A stretch of DNA of 64,000 nucleotides from Stomorhina lunata (taxonomy: Eukaryota; Arthropoda; Insecta; Diptera; Rhiniidae): positions 55,010,174 through 55,074,173 of the forward strand of contig OW121740.1 in the NCBI GenBank assembly GCA_933228675.1. The letters run 5' to 3'. This document shows positions 1 through 10,700 of the stretch, one piece after another. The first letter of the stretch is position 1. Every line of letters starts with the position of its first letter. Position numbers and translations under genes: made by a program. The notes beneath the pieces are model-generated. The model did no database searches. It worked only from the letters and a program-made list of their open reading frames with translations, and was not told the DNA's origin.

Positions 1-111
1 ATTTTTGAAGGTCTAAAATTCTTACCTTTAAAAACCTAGGTCTCGGGTAAGCTACCAGTTGCGAAGAAAGAGCTTTACTGTACGGCGATTTGCGCAAACC
101 TATATATGAAT

Positions 112-472
112 CAAGGCGAATTCATTACAGGTGGTGGTAAGAATACAACAAATACAACATGACAACATGAAACCCCATGTTGTTTTTGTAGGTTTGCTTA
201 CATTTTGTCAAATTTTTGTATGTTAAATTTCCAGGCGAATTCATCAGCTGGGCTCTTGATATCACTTTCATAATTACACTATGATATGAATATATAAACC
301 CATAGTGTAATAATGAAAGTGATATCAAGAGCCCAGCTGATGAATTCGCCTGGAAATTTAACGAACAAAAATTTGACAAAATGTAAGCAAACCTACAAAA
401 ACAACATGGGGTTTCATTTTGTCATGTTGTATTTGTTGCATTCTTACCACCACCTGTAATGAATTCGCCTTG
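112..472. repeat. 361-bp near-perfect palindrome (foldback repeat)
   Basis: The two arms (about 112-281 and 306-472) are nearly exact reverse complements around a short centre rich in TATA. The outer ends read CAAGGCGAATTCATTACAGG and its complement. A related motif, AGGCGAATTCATCAGC, recurs inside each arm near 233 and 352, so the arms may be a nested, doubled inverted repeat. No coding capacity is evident; the 84-codon frame across it is a by-product. It is best explained as a foldback or MITE-like insertion. No clear target-site duplication is visible. Confidence 0.8.
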
Positions 473-1090
473 TATAAACCTTAAAGTTGCACATTCTTTG
501 ACTTTTGGCTTAAAAATCAAGTTATATATAATATTTTTAAAAGTTTTAATTTATTTAAAGACTTAAATGTGTCTGGATCTCCGCTTAAGACATAGGAAAT
601 TCCTTTGTAAAGATTTGATATACATACGTAGTCCTTTAATTTTTCACTCTCTCCCTCCGTCGTTTGCAACATTTTTTTATGTCTTAATTATTTATTTGTC
701 ATTTATTCGTCATTGTTTATTTAGCTTTTTAATGTCTTGAAGTTTTAATTATTTTAAAATAAGAAATGTCACACAACTGCCTACAGAAGTAAATATATGG
801 CACAGGTGAGAGAATGTGAGCCCAATTTAATGAACAAGTAACTGATGTCTGAGAAGAAAGTCCATTGTGACTATTAAAGACATTGTTATCTTTTTTTTTT
901 TTTTGTAAATCTTTATAATTAACCTGGACTGCAGTAAAACTGACAACCTCGTGCATGTTGCAAAGAAGATGACAGTGATGTAAAGTTGGCGATTATTTGT
1001 ATTCGACAATATTTTACTTCAAAAATTTAATAGATTTCAAATATATTTTGTTAGTAGAACATACAAAATATTAATTATTATTGAAATATT
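473..1090. other. AT-rich sequence without recognisable gene
   Basis: Low-complexity AT-rich DNA with short homopolymer runs. The short frames on the minus strand have no recognisable domain and no codon structure. I see nothing supportable here. Confidence 0.5.
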
Positions 1091-1634
1091 CCCAGCAAAA
1101 CTTTGGTAATGGCAAGTACTCTGATAACTGGTTACCTTGTAACGACTACAAGATACCATCCGAATAAATAATAAGTTATTACAGAAGTACTTATGTGTAA
1201 TTAAGATGGTAATTTAAACTGAATGGCGCCGGTTCAAATCCCACCAAGGGCAACAATTTTTTTTAGTTTTTTTTTTTTTTTTTTTATTAAAAGAGTCTTT
1301 TTAAATGATTTTTGAATTTTAAAACTAACTCACGTTAATAAAAAAATACCATCATGAGTCAATTTTGATTATGTTGAATACCAAACACGATTCTAATTGG
1401 TCTTAACTTGGTAAGCCCAACTTATCTGGGTCATCCTTCATCTCAACTGTGGACACACACCTCCTCATGGTATCACCCGGGAAGCAAGTTTAACACCCAT
1501 TAATATTGTGAGTTAACATGTTCTGAGAGTTGTCCCATAAGATCGATAAAAATGGGTTAGGATTACGGGCTAGTAACCTTCTCTTGAAAAAAAATACAGT
1601 GAAGAGGATAAAATTAGAATTGAAATGTCCCACT

Positions 1635-1815
1635 ACCTAATGTTAGAGGAGGATGTCCGAAACTTCGATAGAAAGACCAAGTAGAGGAACATTTTTCAAA
1701 GCTTGGCCTATAAAATTGGAGAATATTCGCACAAGATCGAAATCTATGGAATTCTAAAATATGCTCGGGCTTTGACCTTAACAGGTTGTAACATTTAAGT
1801 AAGTAAGAGTCAATC
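1635..1815 (+). pseudogene. Non-LTR retrotransposon C-terminal remnant
   Basis: On the plus strand, one frame reads approximately GGCPKLR*KDQVEEHFSKLGL followed by NWRIFAQDRNLWNS. This resembles the GRPKLRWxDxVxxDLxxLG...W...A.DR..W extreme C-terminus common in non-LTR retrotransposon reverse transcriptases. Stops interrupt it, so it is dead. A similar fragment lies at 35530-35660, and a diverged copy lies in copy B on the minus strand. The assignment rests on motif recognition only. Confidence 0.5.
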
Positions 1816-2038
1816 TTATGTAAAAACTTATACAAAAAAGAAGATTTAAATTGTTTAAGTTTTAAAATAATTTTAAAAAAGTTTTAAAATAATTACAAAA
1901 AATCGTATAAAAATATTTTTCCAAAAATTACAACAAAGCAAAAAAAAAAGCAGGAGAAAACAAAGTTATTTTCACATGATTTTGGATCTAAAAATAAAAA
2001 TTGTTTATATTAATTATAAGCTGCTAAGTTTTCAACAA

Positions 2039-2109
2039 ATGAAGTAGCTCAGTGGAAGAGTCTCTGCCTAGCAGTCGGAGGGTCTGGGTTCGAGCCCCCA
2101 TGGGATCAT
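2039..2109 (+). other. tRNA-like segment with A and B boxes
   Basis: The sequence contains TAGCTCAGTGG (A-box-like, D-arm) and GGTTCGAGCCC (B-box-like, T-arm) at tRNA spacing. Between them a possible anticodon stem CTCTG/CGGAG encloses CCTAGCAGT. The acceptor stem pairs poorly and the anticodon loop is not a clean seven bases. It also occurs inside a duplicated mobile unit (copy at 18111-18181). I therefore call it a tRNA-derived pol III promoter module or tRNA pseudogene rather than a functional tRNA. Confidence 0.55.
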
Positions 2110-2356
2110 AAACAAATTTTGTATTTCGTTTAAAAATATATGTTTTTAATAAAACAACAACAAAAAAGTTGTTGCTGTTGTTGTTGTTGCTTTCAAATTG
2201 CTTACCCAAGTCATTACTTTTCTGCAATTGGTAAGTACTTGCCTCCAATGACATCCCCATGTTAATGTAATGACTTAAACAGCGAATGAGTAAGTAGTTC
2301 GTGTTCAATAGTTTAACTGTTTAACTCATTATTTGGTAATGAAAAGTTTTACTGGG

Positions 2357-3130
2357 TTAATATTATTGAAATGTTTGTATAACCGAGTAATCGATAATTC
2401 TTTAGGTTCAAAAATATTATTGAAAATCAACTAAAGATTTACACCAATTAGACTGTTGATATAAAAACATTTTAACAATGGATAACGCTACTGTCACATA
2501 AAAAAAAGATTTCAGTATTGTAAACAACCAAATAAACATCAATTCAAAACTAAAAGATTTATTTGGGAAACATTTTTCTTCCACGGATATTGTAATAAAC
2601 TATAGATGATGTGCATTAAATATTGCATGAAGTCTTATTTTTAAAAAGTTTTTCAAATTAAACTACTAAATTAAAGAGTAAAATGCTTATTGGGTATCAT
2701 TTGATATTTTGTTAAAAATAAAGCATATGTTAAGGCTTCTTTTTAAATGATATAATTTTTATTCGGATTCTTTATTTTAAACAAAACAATGTAACAGCCT
2801 AAGGGATTCATATGTATTATTTATATATAAAACAAATACATACAAGCATTAGGTTGTCACTTATAACATGAAAGTTACAATTAATAGTATTATTAATTTA
2901 ATACAATTAATAATATCTATCGATTTATAAAGATATGCGTCGAATATAGAACGGGTCAGACGTCATATATAAACGAAATCATATAGAAGTGCATTATATA
3001 CCAATAGTTTATTCATATATTATATGTAATAAAAATGGAAAATTAAATTTTTTTAAGATCCCAAAGAAGTAAATTAAGTCAAATTTAAAAAATTTTTAAA
3101 AATTACACAGCACAACAATTTTCAAAAAAT
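2357..3130. other. AT-rich intergenic DNA
   Basis: No open frame, repeat boundary or RNA gene is recognisable. The composition is strongly AT-rich with scattered ATATA stretches. Confidence 0.5.
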
Positions 3131-3955
3131 TTCATGTGCTCATAAAACCACTATACAATTTTGATGTATCATGACTACTTTTGTACAAAAATGGTAAAAT
3201 TTTTAAATTCTATGGCAAGATTTAAAAAAAATTTTTTTTTTTTTAAATTGCAATTTTTTTAGACATTTCTTCAAATAATTAATGATAACTCAAAAACTAC
3301 TAGTCCGATATTATTAAAATAAAATCAGAAAAATTAAGATTTACATAGCCTTTGATTCGTCTATATATCGCGTTTCAATCGGATCAATAGTATCGGAGTT
3401 ATAATAAAAAACTTAAGAAAAAAATATATTTTTTACGTAAAAATAGCAAAAATTTTCGTTTTAAAAAAATCATGAAAAATCGAAAACGGCAAAAAACTTC
3501 CAGATTTATTATTTTATCGCATAGCGACATATAATAGCAACAAAATGAGATATCGACCATAAAAATCGATTGATTTTTTTTCGAATTTATTCACAAATTA
3601 GTGAATTCGCTTATTCTCACAAAATTTTAGTTTTTTGCTTGATATACGCATTATAGCGGGTTTTCAAATGTATGAAAAAAATAAATTTTCCAATTTCAAG
3701 GGGTGCATGTTGGATTATTGTAAGATTTGGTGAGAAACTTCCACCCACAAATTATTTTATTTTAATAATATCGGACTAGTCGTTTTTGAGTTATCATTAA
3801 TTATTTGAAGAAACGTCTAAAAAAAATTGCAATTTAAAAAAAAAAAAATTTTTAAAAAAAGCTTGCCATAGAATTTTACCATTTTTGTACTAAGGTAGCC
3901 ATGATACATCAAATGTATATAGTGGTTACTCGAGCACATTTTTGGTGTTGACCTG
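3131..3955. repeat. Inverted repeat (foldback), arms of about 190-200 bp
   Basis: The left arm (about 3135-3325) and right arm (about 3755-3950) are imperfect reverse complements. They share blocks such as AATTAATGATAACTCAAAAA and its complement, and CTATGGCAAG against CTTGCCATAG. The centre is AT-rich with no coding sequence. It probably represents a non-autonomous foldback element. Ends and target duplication cannot be fixed by eye. Confidence 0.6.
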
Positions 3956-3959
3956 TGTT

Positions 3960-4345
3960 ATACATTTTTTATTCCATATGCTCAGGAGAGTCTTTAAGGA
4001 TGTAGAATATTTTGGAAATCCCTTAATAGTTTGGAAAGTTTTCAACCGATTTTAAGGTTATATTCCTCATTGGAAATCCTATTAAGTTTTCAGTACAATG
4101 CTGTTAAATATTTTTTTGAAAATGTATTTTAAGTGGAAATTTGTTTCAATCATTTAAGGAAACCCCTTAATTTTTCCCATATAACTGGCATGTCCAAACT
4201 TTGGCATCAAGTCGGCACGCTTTGCCGATATCTGATCTGAATGAAACTTTGTATTTGGATTATTGGGGTCAAATGCAAACAATTTTGAGGGTAGTTCTTT
4301 CTGTATTACAAAGTTTTATTTACTCCATACAAAGGTGGAACACTC
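3960..4345 (+). mobile_element. Solo arm of the GAGTGTCCC foldback family
   Basis: About 380 bp matches the right arm of the large foldback element ending at 26078, including the block GTCCAAACTTTGGC and TTTGTATTTGGATTATTGGG. It ends in GGAACACTC followed by TA, close to the GGGACACTC-TA end of the large element. No opposite arm is found upstream, so this looks like a truncated or solo end. Confidence 0.6.
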
Positions 4346-4371
4346 TAATGTAAATATATATATATATATTA

Positions 4372-5596
4372 GGGTGACAATTTTTTTATGTAAGAAAATT
4401 TTTGTCCGAATTTTATGGCTTTTTCAACAGAATATTACGGCACTAGGTTTAAGTTTTGAAAATTTGAGCCAAATCGGAGAACGTTCTATGAGCGCGCATC
4501 GGGTCCAAATTTTAAGAGCCCATTTGTATTGGGAAAAATAGATAATTTTTTTAGTTTTGCGAAATTTTGACCAAAACTTAACATTTTTTAGATGGAAAAA
4601 TAATGGAATATAAGAAAACTAACACAGCTTTATTTTAAATGGTCAAAGAATCCATGTAGTAGTTTTAGAGTTATTCCAATTTTCCCCCGAAAATTCATGT
4701 TCCCAAAAACACACCTTAGGATATGCACCAACATTTTTTTGTAAATAAAGCAATTCCAAAGTTGGACATGATTTATCATTTAATGGCTTGTTAGTATTAA
4801 ATAGTTCAGTTTTGTTAAAATTTAATCAAATCTACTAAGATTTTTTCACTGTACCTGTGACTTGAAATTGTCGAATTTCACGGAAATGTCAATTTTTGGT
4901 CTTAATTGGTAAATTTTACTTTAATTTTTTAATTTTAATAAAAATTTAATGAATATTATTGACAAATTTTTCGAAATTTTGTTTTTGAGTCATAAGCCAC
5001 CTTTTCCCTATTCATAGACCGGGTCACATATAGTGAAATTCTTTTTTAATATTGGAAAAGCCAAAGTTTGGAATTTTGAATTTATTATTGCAAAATCATG
5101 TACTTTTAAACATGAAAAAAGATAAATAAATTCGATTAAATTTTAACAAAACTGAATTATTTAATACTACTAATAAGCCATTTAATGATAAATCATGTCC
5201 AACTTTGGAATATCGTTATTTACAAAAAAAGAAATGTTGTTGCATATCCTTAGGCGCGGTTTCAGGAACATGAATTTTCGGGGGGAAATTGCAATAACTC
5301 CAAAACTACTTCATGAATTTTCGTCTTTGACTATTTGAAATATAGCTGTGTTAGTTTTTTTTTTAATATTCCATTATTTCCATCTAAAACTTATTTATTT
5401 TTGGTCGAAATTTTGTAAAAACAAAAAATAACTCATTTTTCCAAATACAAATGTTCTCTTAAACTTTGGACCCGATGCGCGCCCATAGATCGTTGCCCGA
5501 TTTGGCTCAAGATTTCAAAACTAAACTTTTAGACCTAGTGTCATAATATTCCGTAAAAACCCTTTGATATTAAAGAACAAAATTTCGCTGACACCC
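4372..5596. mobile_element. 1.2-kb TA-flanked foldback element
   Basis: The element starts TA|GGGTGACA and ends TGACACCC|TA. Long inverted arms of roughly 550-600 bp each share blocks such as CGATGCGCGC, and AATGATAAATCATGTCC against its complement. The TA duplication and short GGGTGnCA terminus are Tc1/mariner-like, but there is no transposase, so this is a non-autonomous element. A related fragment lies at 54190-54952, also ending CCACCC-TA. Confidence 0.7.
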
Positions 5597-6237
5597 TAAT
5601 GTACATTTATCTAAGAATAATGGATTGACACTTTTTTGTCCCCAGCTATATCTTTCAGCGCATCCATCTTACAACATTTCAACAGTTTTATCCACATAAT
5701 TCTTACAAGCTGATGTGAGGCTTTTAGCTTCAGGAAACTTTCAAGATAACTTTGGGACAGCCGTAAACTTCTTTATAACAAAAACGCGCATCGTCTTTTC
5801 TTCTTGAACGATTTGCTTTCTTTAGCGTTGAGGAAGTGAGCCCATTGTGCCGTTCACTTACTTACTCTTTCTCAGTTCCTCTTTCGAAGTTCTGAGTATT
5901 AACATACTTAGGTGATATAACCCCAGTTGGATTAGTCCTTCAGAATCCCGCCCATTCTAAAAATGTTTCATTATCTTACTGTTTTACTTACACATGGATG
6001 AAGATCGGCTGCATCGCTTACGGGATTAGTTTGAAACACGTCTAATACCACCTGTTGGTCCGTGAGAGACCTTGCATTTTTTTACCACCCATTCATATAT
6101 TCGCTATCTGCTACCTAGGTATTATTGGCTCCCATTAGAGAACCAGTGGCTTCAAATATCAATGTTTTAATAACGGAGATGTTCAAATATTAATCGGTTC
6201 AAATAGAAAATCATCAAATATCAATTGAATCATAATA
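5597..6237. other. Intergenic DNA without recognised gene
   Basis: Slightly less AT-rich than its surroundings. No frame of interest and no clear repeat boundary. It ends at the TA duplication of the adjacent rosa-like element. Confidence 0.4.
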
Positions 6238-7552
6238 ATGGGTGTTTTTTTTAGAGGTATAGAACTTCGAATTGAAATAAAACACAAGAAAATCGTTTTA
6301 ATGTCCATCAATTTAGCTTTATTGGAAGGATAATTTTATGCCATTAATGTTTAAATATGATTTCGGGCATGTGGCCGCCGCGGCTGGCTGGAATAAAGCC
6401 AATTCTACAGGTCCAATTTTCAACTACTTTTTCGAGCATATGGGGCCGTATGTTGGCAATAACGCCACGAATGTTGGCTTCCAAGTCCCCTAACGTTTCT
6501 GGTTTGTTGGCGTAGACGAGCGACTTCACATATCCCCAAAGAAAATAATCCAGTGGTGTCAAATCGCACGATCTTGGTGGCCAATTGACAGGTCCATTCC
6601 GCGAAATTATGCGCTCATCGAATGTTTCCTTCAATAAATCAATTGTGACGTGCGCTGTGTGGCATGTAGCGCCGTCTTGTTGGAACCACAACTCATCCAC
6701 ATTCATGCCATCCAATTGGGGAACAAAATAGTCGGTTATCATGGCTCTATACCGGTCTCCATTTATGGTAACTGACTCTCCAGCATTATTTCGGAAGAAG
6801 TATGGCCCAATGACTCCACCAGCCCATAGAGCACACCAAGCAGTCAGTTTTTGTGGATGTAATGGCGTCTCAAGGGTCTCATGTGGATTCTCTTCACTCC
6901 AAATGCGGCAATTTTGCTTGTTGACGTAGCCATTCAACAAAAAATGAGCCTCATCACTGAACAAAATTTTGCGATGAAAATCAGCATCGAGATCAATCTC
7001 ATTTTCGGCCCATACACCAAAATCACGACGCATTGCATGGTCTCGCGGCTTTAATTCTTGCACAAGCTGGATCTTGTAAGGTCGCAAGCCAAGATCTTTG
7101 CGCAAAATCTTCCATAAAGTTGATGGACAAAGCTCCAATTGCTGTGCACGGTGGCGAATCGATTCATTCGGGTCCTCTTCAATACTTTGCTCTACAGCGG
7201 CAATTGTTTCTTCGGTGCGCACTGTTCGACGTCGCTGCGGATGCGTATTATCACATAGAGTAAACGTAGTGCGAAAACGATCCATGGTTAACCGAATTAA
7301 TTGCTCTAATGGACGATTATAAATAAATAAAATAATAAATAAAATGGACGGAGCTTGCGGTAAACTTCGCGAACTGAACCATTATTTTCGAAATAAATTT
7401 GCACGATTTGCAAGCGTTGTTCTTTTGTCAACCTGTTCATGATGAAATGGCAAAGCAAACTAAATATTAATCACTTGACAGCTGACAAAATGGCCGCCAG
7501 TTAAAAAAGTGATGCCAACTTAAAGTTCTATACCTCAATAAAAAACACCCTT
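6238..7552 (-). mobile_element. rosa-like (DD41D) mariner element, copy 1
   Basis: A complete element of 1315 bp flanked by TA (6236-6237 and 7553-7554). The terminal inverted repeats share GAGGTATAGAACTT preceded by GGGTG and a T-run. It is near identical to copies at 28262-29565 and 60886-62189 (both 1304 bp). The extra 11 bp come from an AT-rich replacement around 7319-7343 inside the transposase gene. The spacing of its catalytic residues places it in the DD41D (rosa) group of the Tc1/mariner superfamily. The near identity of copies implies recent transposition. Confidence 0.93.
6344..7440 (-). pseudogene. rosa-like transposase, broken near the N-terminus
   Basis: The transposase is a DDE/D cut-and-paste enzyme that binds the terminal repeats and moves the element in the nucleus. 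The uninterrupted form, inferred from the 1086-nt coding length in the other two copies, has 361 residues. Here the start MNRLTKEQ lies at 7440, but an 11-bp net gain of AAAT-type sequence at about 7319-7343 introduces stops and shifts the frame. An open frame of 313 codons remains from 7285. It keeps the DNA-binding region (RHRAQQLELCPSTLWKIL) and the catalytic triad: D159 in FSDEAHF, D252 in FQQDGATCHTA and D294 in CDLTPLDYFLWG, in full-length numbering. The last two are separated by 41 residues. An N-terminally truncated product is possible, but it would lack the first helix-turn-helix. Confidence 0.9.
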
Positions 7553-7631
7553 TATATATAAAATATCATTAAATATAGATTCATTAGATTCGTATAAACT
7601 TTAATTTATATAGTAATGAACTTTATGCTTT

Positions 7632-7637
7632 TTTATT
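7632..7637 (-). promoter_or_regulatory. Putative polyadenylation signal AATAAA
   Basis: On the minus strand AATAAA lies about 110 nt downstream of the beta-galactosidase stop codon. Its position fits the 3' end of that transcript, but in DNA this AT-rich the hexamer also arises by chance. Confidence 0.4.
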
Positions 7638-7748
7638 ACACATTAATAATAAAATATAAAAAAACCTAAGCTTTTAATATACATCAAAAGAATACCTTTA
7701 AAAATACAATTATCTTAAATTATTATAAGCTTAAAAAACTAAACTCCT

Positions 7749-10700
7749 TCATTTCCTAGAGCTACCAAAATTTGGTTGATCCGTAAATGTTATTTCACTT
7801 GACGGGGAGGCACGTTGATATTCAATAAGTACAATATTGTTGACGCCAACCTTAAGTACTTCCGCTGGAACATATAAAGTTATTTGAGGTCCTACCACTG
7901 GCCAGTAACGACCCAAATTTTCTCCATTAATAAACAGTAAACCTTTACTCCAGCCCGTAGTGTCGACATAAGTGTCATAGGCCTTTAGATCTCTTATTTG
8001 TAGAGAACCATAGAAAATGGTAGGACCATTTTGTAACATTTTCACCGAATCAATTTCATTTAATTTCGAACCTTCTTTCTCGATAAGAGTTTCAATATCA
8101 TCATATGACTCAAGAGGATATTTGGTCATATTCCAATTTTTCAAAACCTTATTATCGAAAGAAACATCAGAGGTGATGCCTTTGAAATCGGTGGTGGGAC
8201 CATAGTTAATGCGTCCCTGATTTTCCACAAATACTTGCAGCTTTTTGCCAGCACTAATGGATATGGGTAAATCAAAGACAGGTATCTCACGTGATAAAAT
8301 GCCTACAAATTCATTATCCACATAAACATAGGCACGATCATGAAGACCAGGAACACGTAATATAGCCGGATCACGTTTAGTGGCGGGCAAGAAGGTCTCA
8401 TAGAGTACCAGACCCGAATACTGATTAAGAGCCTCAAAAGTTTTGGGTTTATCGGCTGTCACAACCCCAGATGATAAGCGTTTTCGGGCTTCGGATGAAA
8501 GTAAAGTGCAGCATTGTTGTAGTTTAATGGTACCATATTTCTTTTTGGGCAATGGTTCTGGCACGGGAATATTTGGTAAAGGCAAATAACGGGCAATAAT
8601 ATCCCTTAAGGCAAAGTATTTCGTTGTTGGATCACCAGCTTCAGTCATAGGAGCATCGTAGTCATATGAGGTAATATCGGGTTGATATCTTCCAGGTCCT
8701 TGGTCATTGGCTCCGGCAGTAAAGCCAAAGTTTGTACCACCATAATACATATAGAAATTGACACTGGCTCCATCATCCAACATATCGCTAAAGGCAATAA
8801 ATATACCATAATATTCAAATTTATATGAAGATCACTTTTGAATTTGTTTTCAACAATCGTTACTTACGTCAAAGTCTTTTTTAGCGGATTAACTGGCACC
8901 TCAGCTATCTTTTCACTCCAGTGAGTTAACCAACCGGGATAATATTCAGCATTAACTAAAGGTCCCTTGGGCTGTATACGTCTTAACTTATTCCAATAGT
9001 TGGTTACATTACTTGTAGCTCCAAAATCCATTGTTGCCAAAACGCCATCTATGTGACCACAATACAAAACACCCGGCCCATCGTTAGTGAATAGCACAGC
9101 ATTGTCTTTAACATGGGCCAAAGTTTCGTCACGTAACCAAGTTCGATACTTTTTATCACAAGCATAAAATGATCCATACTCATTCTCGACTTGTACCATT
9201 ATTATCGGTCCTCCATTACCATACAAATAGGGCGTTATTTTGTTCATCAATTGGGAGTACCAAAGGCGTACCTCAAAGAGATAATCTGAAAGTAGGGAGT
9301 ATTAAAATACCAATTAATATGATAAAATTTAATATTATTTTAGTATAATACTATAAATTTATTTCGTGTCTACATTCATGGAACTAATTCCGATAGTAAT
9401 ATAATATGATAATTTAAAAGTGCATTGCTCCATTGTGGTCTCATATGTTACCGCTTTTCAGTTTCGCGCATAAATTTAATCATGAACTTGACATTTTATT
9501 TGCCCATATTTTTTATTGGATTCATTTAAAATATTGTGTTGTGACGTATCTTGCAGTCATCAACATAAGTGTGGACCTGTGATTGTACATTTGATTTTTT
9601 TAAGTTGCAGTCATAAATTGATCACTGGATACACAGTTTTGTAAATTAAGCAAATAAGTTTAAAATATTTAGATGATTCTAAACTGATTAAAACATTTGC
9701 ATATCTATCAATATTACGAATTCAAACAAATAATTTCAGAAGTAAAATTGAAATTAGTTTGTAGAATAAACTTATTAGTACCTGGTTGACCGAGCCTTGC
9801 TCAGAGCTTTAGGATAAGCATTTCATGGCAAATTTGCATAAAGTATTAGCCAAATAAATTAATTTAGACATCGCACACAAATATCCAATCAATTTTAAAT
9901 CATTTTATTAATTTTGTCCGATCAACACATGATCAAATGCATAGTTTACAGTTCAATTCATTTTGAATAATTTTTGGAAATTGGTCATACCAACTTAGAA
10001 ACTCTCGTCGGCTTATGCGCAATAACTTTGGTAAAGATAATAGTATGACCAAATGCACAGTTTACGGTTTAATTAACTTTGAGTAATTTTCCCTGGCGCC
10101 ACCTGCTGAAAATTGGTCATTCAAACTAAGAAACCTTCGTCGGCTAATGTGTTACAACTTTTCTAATGATCATAGCATGATCAAATACACAGTTTACGAT
10201 CTAAATCATTTTGAGTAATTTTCAATGGCCCTATCCCTTTTGTATCCCGGAATGAAAAAAGTACCAAATAGATTCAGGTATGCAATACTTTAAGAACTCA
10301 TTAATTCCTGGTATATTACGTACATATCTGATGTAAGTGGACCGATTTAGTCCTTCAAAAATAACATTTGATACGTAGTGTGAATCTTCTATCGATCGGT
10401 ATAAAATATATATGTTTTGAATTGATATCATGGCTATATCGAAAAAGCAAGTCTTAGGTTCTTAGTGTATACTTAGGACTAGGTTTTAGATACATATTAA
10501 GTATGTAAATATTTATAGGTTTTAAATGGAAATTGGATGAAATTTAGTAGCGTAAATATATATGCTAAATATACTTTGGTAACGATTCTACAACGATCGG
10601 TATAACTTTTCAAAAGTAACAAACTGATTGACAAACTAATAATAGAATATCGACTATTTTTGAAGAATTAAAAAAACATAATGGATTATTTTCATATTTG

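Larger units (their letters stand above)
1091..2356 (+). mobile_element. 1.27-kb TIR repeat, copy A, with tRNA-like and LINE-derived segments
   Basis: This segment is repeated in inverted orientation at 17862-19160 with high similarity from end to end. Both termini of each copy begin CCCAG(C/T)AAAACTTT, giving short terminal inverted repeats of about 14 bp and marking it as a mobile unit. Inside are a decayed non-LTR retrotransposon tail (about 1635-1815), a tRNA-like segment (2039-2109), a second B-box-like motif GGTTCAAATCC near 1231, and poly(T) and CAA/TTG tracts. It encodes no intact protein. I cannot assign the superfamily, because no convincing target duplication is visible. Confidence 0.7.

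Noticed and set aside
2039..2109. Functional tRNA gene
   Set aside because: The acceptor stem pairs poorly, the anticodon loop is the wrong size, and the segment is repeated within a mobile unit. Called tRNA-like only.
7033..7322. Plus-strand frames of 74-76 codons within the rosa-like copies
   Set aside because: They are antisense shadows of the transposase and recur in all copies for that reason.
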